This document shows positions 60,726 to 64,000 of a DNA stretch of 64,000 nt, piece by piece (the stretch's first letter is position 1; every line of letters begins with the position of its first letter). The notes below the pieces were generated by a model. That model searched no databases, was not told where the DNA came from, and was given only the letters and a program-made list of their open reading frames with translations. A program made the translations under genes and the position numbers. The DNA is from Clostridiales bacterium (GTDB lineage: Bacteria > Bacillota > Clostridia > Oscillospirales > Oscillospiraceae): positions 20,351 to 84,350 of the forward strand of contig JAAYOP010000088.1 in NCBI GenBank assembly GCA_012520295.1. The letters are read 5' to 3'.

Positions 60726-60879
60726 GATTAACAAATTTTTTATCCATTCTAACATATAGAATACTAAATTACAAACATTAAATTTTATATAAGATTCATA
60801 TAAAAGGAAGAAATGTTTGTCTATTTTTCTATTTTGTTGTATTTCTATTTTTTGGGTCGCGACAGACTTGAATAAACAT
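60726..60879. other. AT-rich gap upstream of iorA
   Basis: About 150 bp of very AT-rich sequence with no ORF. On the minus strand it is the region between the terminator of the decarboxylase operon and iorA, so it likely holds the iorA promoter; I could not pick one with certainty. Confidence 0.4.
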
Positions 60880-60909
60880 TAAAAAACCCCGGAAACCTGG
60901 CTCCGGGGT
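60880..60909 (-). terminator. Terminator after the sodium-pump decarboxylase genes
   Basis: On the minus strand CCCCGGA-gccaggtt-TCCGGGG followed by TTTTTT, about 18 bp after the stop. Confidence 0.85.
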
Positions 60910-60927
60910 GTATATGTATTCACAGCC

Positions 60928-62040
60928 TTATCTGAAAAGGGAAAGCAATACTCCCGCCGCAACTGCAGAGCCGATTACACCTGCCACATTGGGGCCCATT
61001 GCGTGCATAAGCAGGAAGTTTCGGGGATTTTCCTTCTGGCCAAGCTTTTGGGAGACCCTGGCTGCCATGGGAACGGCAGAAACTCCGGCTGAGCCTATCA
61101 GCGGGTTTATCTTATCTTTCAGGAATAAATTCATAAACTTGGCGAGTAAAACTCCGCCCGCGGTCCCGAAGGCAAAAGCTACTATTCCAAGGACCATAAT
61201 CATAATCGTTTCCAGTGTCAAGAACTTATCGGCAACGGCGGAAGCTCCCACCGAAAGGCTGAGGAAAATCGTAACTGTATTTATCAGGGCATTTTGCACC
61301 GTTTCCGCCAGCCTGTCCGTCAGTCCTGTCTCCCTGAGCAGATTGCCCAGCATAAGCATACCTATGAGAGTCAGCGCATCGGGCACTATTAATGATACTA
61401 CTATCGTAACAACAATAGGAAAGAGGATTTTTTCTCTTTTTGAGACTTCACGGAGCTGTTTCATTTCAATGACACGCTCTTTTTTCGTTGTAAGAAGCTT
61501 TATAATCGGCGGCTGAATAAAGGGCACCAATGCCATATACGAATAAGCCGCTATGGCTACGGCTCCAAGCCTGTGAGGAGCCATTAAAGTTGCCACCAAT
61601 ATGGCTGTGGGCCCGTCCGCCCCGCCAATTATGCCGATTGCCCCCGCCTCCTGGGAGGTGAAGCCCAGAAGTATAGCTCCTATAAATGTTATGAAAATCC
61701 CAAGCTGGGCAGCGCCCCCCAACAATAGGGACTTGGGATTGGCTATAAGGGGACCAAAGTCCGTCATTGCCCCTATTCCCATAAAAATAAGAGGAGGCAG
61801 AATGCCCCATTTGTTCAGAGTATAAAAATAGTAAAACAGGCCGCCCTCTTCAAAAATAGTTGAGCCAAACAGGTTTGAGAGCAGCATCCCCATTGAAATC
61901 GGAACCAGAAGCAAAGGCTCGAATTTCTTGCCTATGGCAAGATATAAAAGAACACAGGCTATAACAATCATAATAAGGTTTCTGTAGTCAAACTGTGCAA
62001 AACCGGTGCTCATGATAATTCGTTCAATAGCATCAAGCAT
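60928..62040 (-). CDS. Na+-translocating acyl-CoA decarboxylase, beta subunit
   Basis: A 370-aa membrane subunit (OadB/MmdB/GcdB) that couples decarboxylation of carboxybiotin to Na+ export. It has about nine to eleven hydrophobic segments and the family sequences [27 protein letters not shown], and [17 protein letters not shown]. Located at the end of the carboxyltransferase-delta-beta group. Confidence 0.93.
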   Translation of the reverse strand: MLDAIERIIMSTGFAQFDYRNLIMIVIACVLLYLAIGKKFEPLLLVPISMGMLLSNLFGSTIFEEGGLFYYFYTLNKWGILPPLIFMGIGAMTDFGPLIANPKSLLLGGAAQLGIFITFIGAILLGFTSQEAGAIGIIGGADGPTAILVATLMAPHRLGAVAIAAYSYMALVPFIQPPIIKLLTTKKERVIEMKQLREVSKREKILFPIVVTIVVSLIVPDALTLIGMLMLGNLLRETGLTDRLAETVQNALINTVTIFLSLSVGASAVADKFLTLETIMIMVLGIVAFAFGTAGGVLLAKFMNLFLKDKINPLIGSAGVSAVPMAARVSQKLGQKENPRNFLLMHAMGPNVAGVIGSAVAAGVLLSLFR

Positions 62041-62098
62041 TCAGTACCTCCATGTGCGTGGTGACAAATCCGCGCCGTATAATACAATTTTTCTTCAT
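62033..62098 (-). other. 21-codon ORF where the biotin carrier gene is expected
   Basis: ATG 62098 to TGA 62033 ([21 protein letters not shown]) overlaps the start of the beta-subunit gene. In glutaconyl-/methylmalonyl-CoA decarboxylase operons the biotin-carrier gene usually sits here and often starts MKK. The short ORF may be a remnant, a coupling peptide or chance. Confidence 0.3.
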
Positions 62099-62131
62099 TT
62101 AAACCGCCCTCTGGTCGGCTATGGCCCCCCG

Positions 62132-62374
62132 TCATTCAGTTTGTGAGGGCGGGCCTCCCGTGTTCTGAGAAGAAGCAGACCCGTGCCCGGCAGCGGTGCT
62201 CTTTTCCCTGCCTCCTGCAACACGAAGAAGTTTTATTATCAGCATTATAATGCTCAGAACCACCATGCATATGACTAGACCCAAAATCATAACGATAATC
62301 GAACCAAGAAGCTTATCTCCCAGTCCCATTGCCCTGAGAAGCTGAGGGTCCTTCATACTGTCCATTATCTGCAT
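62132..62374 (-). CDS. Na+-translocating decarboxylase, delta (OadG-like) subunit
   Basis: An 80-aa membrane-anchor subunit: short start, one strong hydrophobic helix (LLGSIIVMILGLVICMVVLS) and a Ser/Gly/Gln-rich tail. It fits the OadG/MmdD/GcdD type that assembles the carboxyltransferase with the beta pump. Placed 23 bp after the carboxyltransferase gene, as in glutaconyl-CoA and methylmalonyl-CoA decarboxylases. Confidence 0.85.
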   Translation of the reverse strand: MQIMDSMKDPQLLRAMGLGDKLLGSIIVMILGLVICMVVLSIIMLIIKLLRVAGGREKSTAAGHGSASSQNTGGPPSQTE

Positions 62375-62397
62375 TTTAACACCTCCTGTATATACTC

Positions 62398-63939
62398 TTA
62401 GAGAGGAATATTCCCGTGCTTTTTTGAAGGCAGGCTTTGCCTTTTGCCCTCCAGTATATCCAGAGCATTTACAACTCTGATGCGGCTCTCACAGGGCTCG
62501 ATAATATCATCCACATAGCCCATCTCCGCCGCTTTATATGGGCCCGAAAACTTCTCCCTGTACTCGGCTATCTTTGCTTTTCTAGTCTCCTCGGGGTTTT
62601 CAGACGCTTCAATTTCCTTTTTAAATATGATGTTAGCCGCCCCCTCGGCGCCCATCACAGCAATTTCCGCAGTCGGCCAGGCATAGGCCAGGTCCGCTCC
62701 CAGCCCCTTGCTGCACATTGCGATATATGCTCCGCCGTATGCTTTTCTTGTCACAATACTGATTTTCGGGACTGTGGCTTCGCTGTATGCGTATAGCATT
62801 TTGGCCCCATGCCGGATAATGCCCCCGTATTCCTGATCCGTACCGGGCAGAAAACCGGGTACATCGGCAAGAGTCAGCAGGGGAATGTTGAAGGCGTCAC
62901 AGCGTCTGATAAATCTGGCGGCCTTGTCCGAAGCGTTTATGTCCAGACATCCTGCCAGATACTTCGGCTGGTTAGCTATTATCCCGATTGTTTTTCCGTT
63001 CACCCTGCCAAAGCAGGTGATTATGTTTGGAGCATATCTGGACTGTACATCCATGATATGGCCGTCATCCACAATAGCTTTAATTATATCATACATATCA
63101 TACGCTTTATTGGGATTATCGGGAATTATTGTGTTCAACTCATATGCCACCCGGTTGATATCGTCGGTACACAAATAAACCGGGGGCTTTTCAAGATTGC
63201 TGGAGGGCAGGAAGGATAAAAGCCTTTTTATTTCTTCTATACAGGACTCATCATCTTTCGTGATAAAGTGGGCAACGCCGCTTTTTTCATTGTGAATCGC
63301 CGCGCCCCCCAGTTCCTGGGCGGTGACTTCCTCCCCAGTAACGGTTTTTATCACATCCGGGCCTGTAATAAACATATTGGAGGTTTTATCCACCATGAAA
63401 ATAAAATCCGTTATGGCGGGTGAATATACGGCACCACCGGCGCAGGGTCCCATAATCGCCGATATCTGCGGTATAACCCCGGAGGATATGGTATTGCCGT
63501 AGAATATTTTGGCAAACCCGTTCAGGGAGTTTACCCCCTCCTGAATACGAGCTCCGCCCGAATCCAGCAGACCTATAACAGGACAGCCGTTTGTAAGGGC
63601 GCTCTCCTGTACCTTGACGATTTTTTCGGCATGGTATTCCCCCAGAGAACCTCCCTGAACGGTAAAGTCCTGGGCAAAGGCATAGACCATCCTGCCGTAA
63701 ACCCTGCCATATCCGGTAACAACGCCTTCTCCGGGTATCTCCTTTTTATCCATGCCAAAATCGGTGCTTCTGTGCCTGACAAAGGTATCCAGCTCCACAA
63801 AGGTACCTTCGTCAAACAGAAGATTCAGCCTCTCCCTGGCGGTCAGTTTCCCTTTCCGGTGCTGGGCCTCAATGTTCTTTTGCCCGCCTCCGGCATGAAT
63901 TTTCGCTCTCTTTTCCCTGAGTTGCTCAATCCTGTCCAT
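62398..63939 (-). CDS. Acyl-CoA carboxyltransferase subunit (alpha) of a Na+-translocating decarboxylase
   Basis: A 513-aa crotonase-fold carboxyltransferase (MmdA/PccB-like): start [37 protein letters not shown]-terminal CoA site region [32 protein letters not shown], and the C-terminal domain with [20 protein letters not shown] and [14 protein letters not shown]. Members act on methylmalonyl-CoA, glutaconyl-CoA or malonyl-CoA; the choice cannot be made from the sequence. First gene of the carboxyltransferase-delta-beta group. Two enoate reductases in the window would fit either pathway. Confidence 0.9.
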   Translation of the reverse strand: MDRIEQLREKRAKIHAGGGQKNIEAQHRKGKLTARERLNLLFDEGTFVELDTFVRHRSTDFGMDKKEIPGEGVVTGYGRVYGRMVYAFAQDFTVQGGSLGEYHAEKIVKVQESALTNGCPVIGLLDSGGARIQEGVNSLNGFAKIFYGNTISSGVIPQISAIMGPCAGGAVYSPAITDFIFMVDKTSNMFITGPDVIKTVTGEEVTAQELGGAAIHNEKSGVAHFITKDDESCIEEIKRLLSFLPSSNLEKPPVYLCTDDINRVAYELNTIIPDNPNKAYDMYDIIKAIVDDGHIMDVQSRYAPNIITCFGRVNGKTIGIIANQPKYLAGCLDINASDKAARFIRRCDAFNIPLLTLADVPGFLPGTDQEYGGIIRHGAKMLYAYSEATVPKISIVTRKAYGGAYIAMCSKGLGADLAYAWPTAEIAVMGAEGAANIIFKKEIEASENPEETRKAKIAEYREKFSGPYKAAEMGYVDDIIEPCESRIRVVNALDILEGKRQSLPSKKHGNIPL

Positions 63940-64000
63940 ATATCATACTCCATCATAATAGCATAAAACCTAAGCTGCTCTCAAGCTGCCGGCAAATCAA

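Noticed and set aside
62398..63939. Propionyl-CoA carboxylase beta subunit
   Set aside because: The sequence alone would allow it, but the adjacent OadG- and OadB-like genes show it belongs to a Na+-translocating decarboxylase.
1..64000. CRISPR array, tRNA or rRNA genes, phage or integrase genes
   Set aside because: No regularly spaced identical repeats, no cloverleaf-like conserved TTCGA-type loops, and no integrase or structural phage genes were seen. The repeats found are irregularly dispersed and palindromic.

Overview
The window comes from an anaerobic, spore-forming Clostridia-type Firmicute, most likely of the Oscillospirales/Eubacteriales. The reasons are a full Spo0A, a decayed GerAB-type germination permease, an Agr-type cyclic peptide quorum-sensing locus, three S-layer-homology (SLH) proteins, strong Shine-Dalgarno sites with frequent TTG/GTG starts, and a strictly anaerobic gene set (ferredoxin-linked indolepyruvate oxidoreductase, enoate reductases, Na+-translocating decarboxylase). 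I see no rRNA, tRNA, CRISPR, phage or transposase gene.

Layout. 1-4.8 kb: the end of an enoate/dienoyl-CoA reductase-like flavoenzyme, a phosphopantetheinyl transferase, and an operon of a TM1266-type regulator plus an NMT1/SsuA-like ABC importer behind a leader with its own terminator. 4.8-7.8 kb: an Agr locus (AgrB, GHKL kinase, LytTR regulator) with a 46-codon AgrD-like peptide gene on the opposite strand. 8.2-9.3 kb: an MscS channel. 9.3-16.5 kb (minus): a redox cluster of zinc-ribbon protein, GltD/HdrB-like fusion, molybdenum hydroxylase, methyltransferase and DUF364 protein. Facing away from it, 16.6-19.9 kb, is a FecCD-type metal/cofactor importer behind a consensus promoter and a ~310-nt terminated leader. 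20-24.6 kb: a second enoate reductase and a UbiD/UbiX/LpdD decarboxylase set. 24.9-39 kb: SLH protease, DUF6514-like protein, spo0A with a linked hybrid kinase, other SLH proteins, c-di-GMP genes and an OmpR-type two-component system. 39.5-44 kb: lipoprotein, deoA-deoC-cdd nucleoside salvage, gerAB pseudogene and an LSm-like small protein. 44-50.4 kb: Orn/Lys/Arg decarboxylase and a livKHMGF amino-acid importer. 51-58.3 kb: a P-type ATPase under a likely Mn2+ (yybP-ykoY) riboswitch and a heterodimeric ABC exporter. 58.3-64 kb: IorAB and Na+-pumping decarboxylase genes that lack the biotin carrier.

How it fits together. The metabolic genes suggest fermentation of amino acids (LIV uptake, IorAB, acyl-CoA decarboxylase) and of unsaturated or aromatic acids (two enoate reductases, UbiD-type decarboxylase, molybdenum hydroxylase), with a divergent importer that could supply a metal or cofactor to the molybdenum enzyme. 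Regulation is dense: peptide quorum sensing, sporulation, c-di-GMP and several leader RNAs.

The most distinctive non-coding feature is a family of at least eight dispersed, hairpin-rich repeats (about 55-200 bp) with related termini. They lie only between genes and look like a non-autonomous MITE-type element. All calls are by eye from the sequence; no database search was run.
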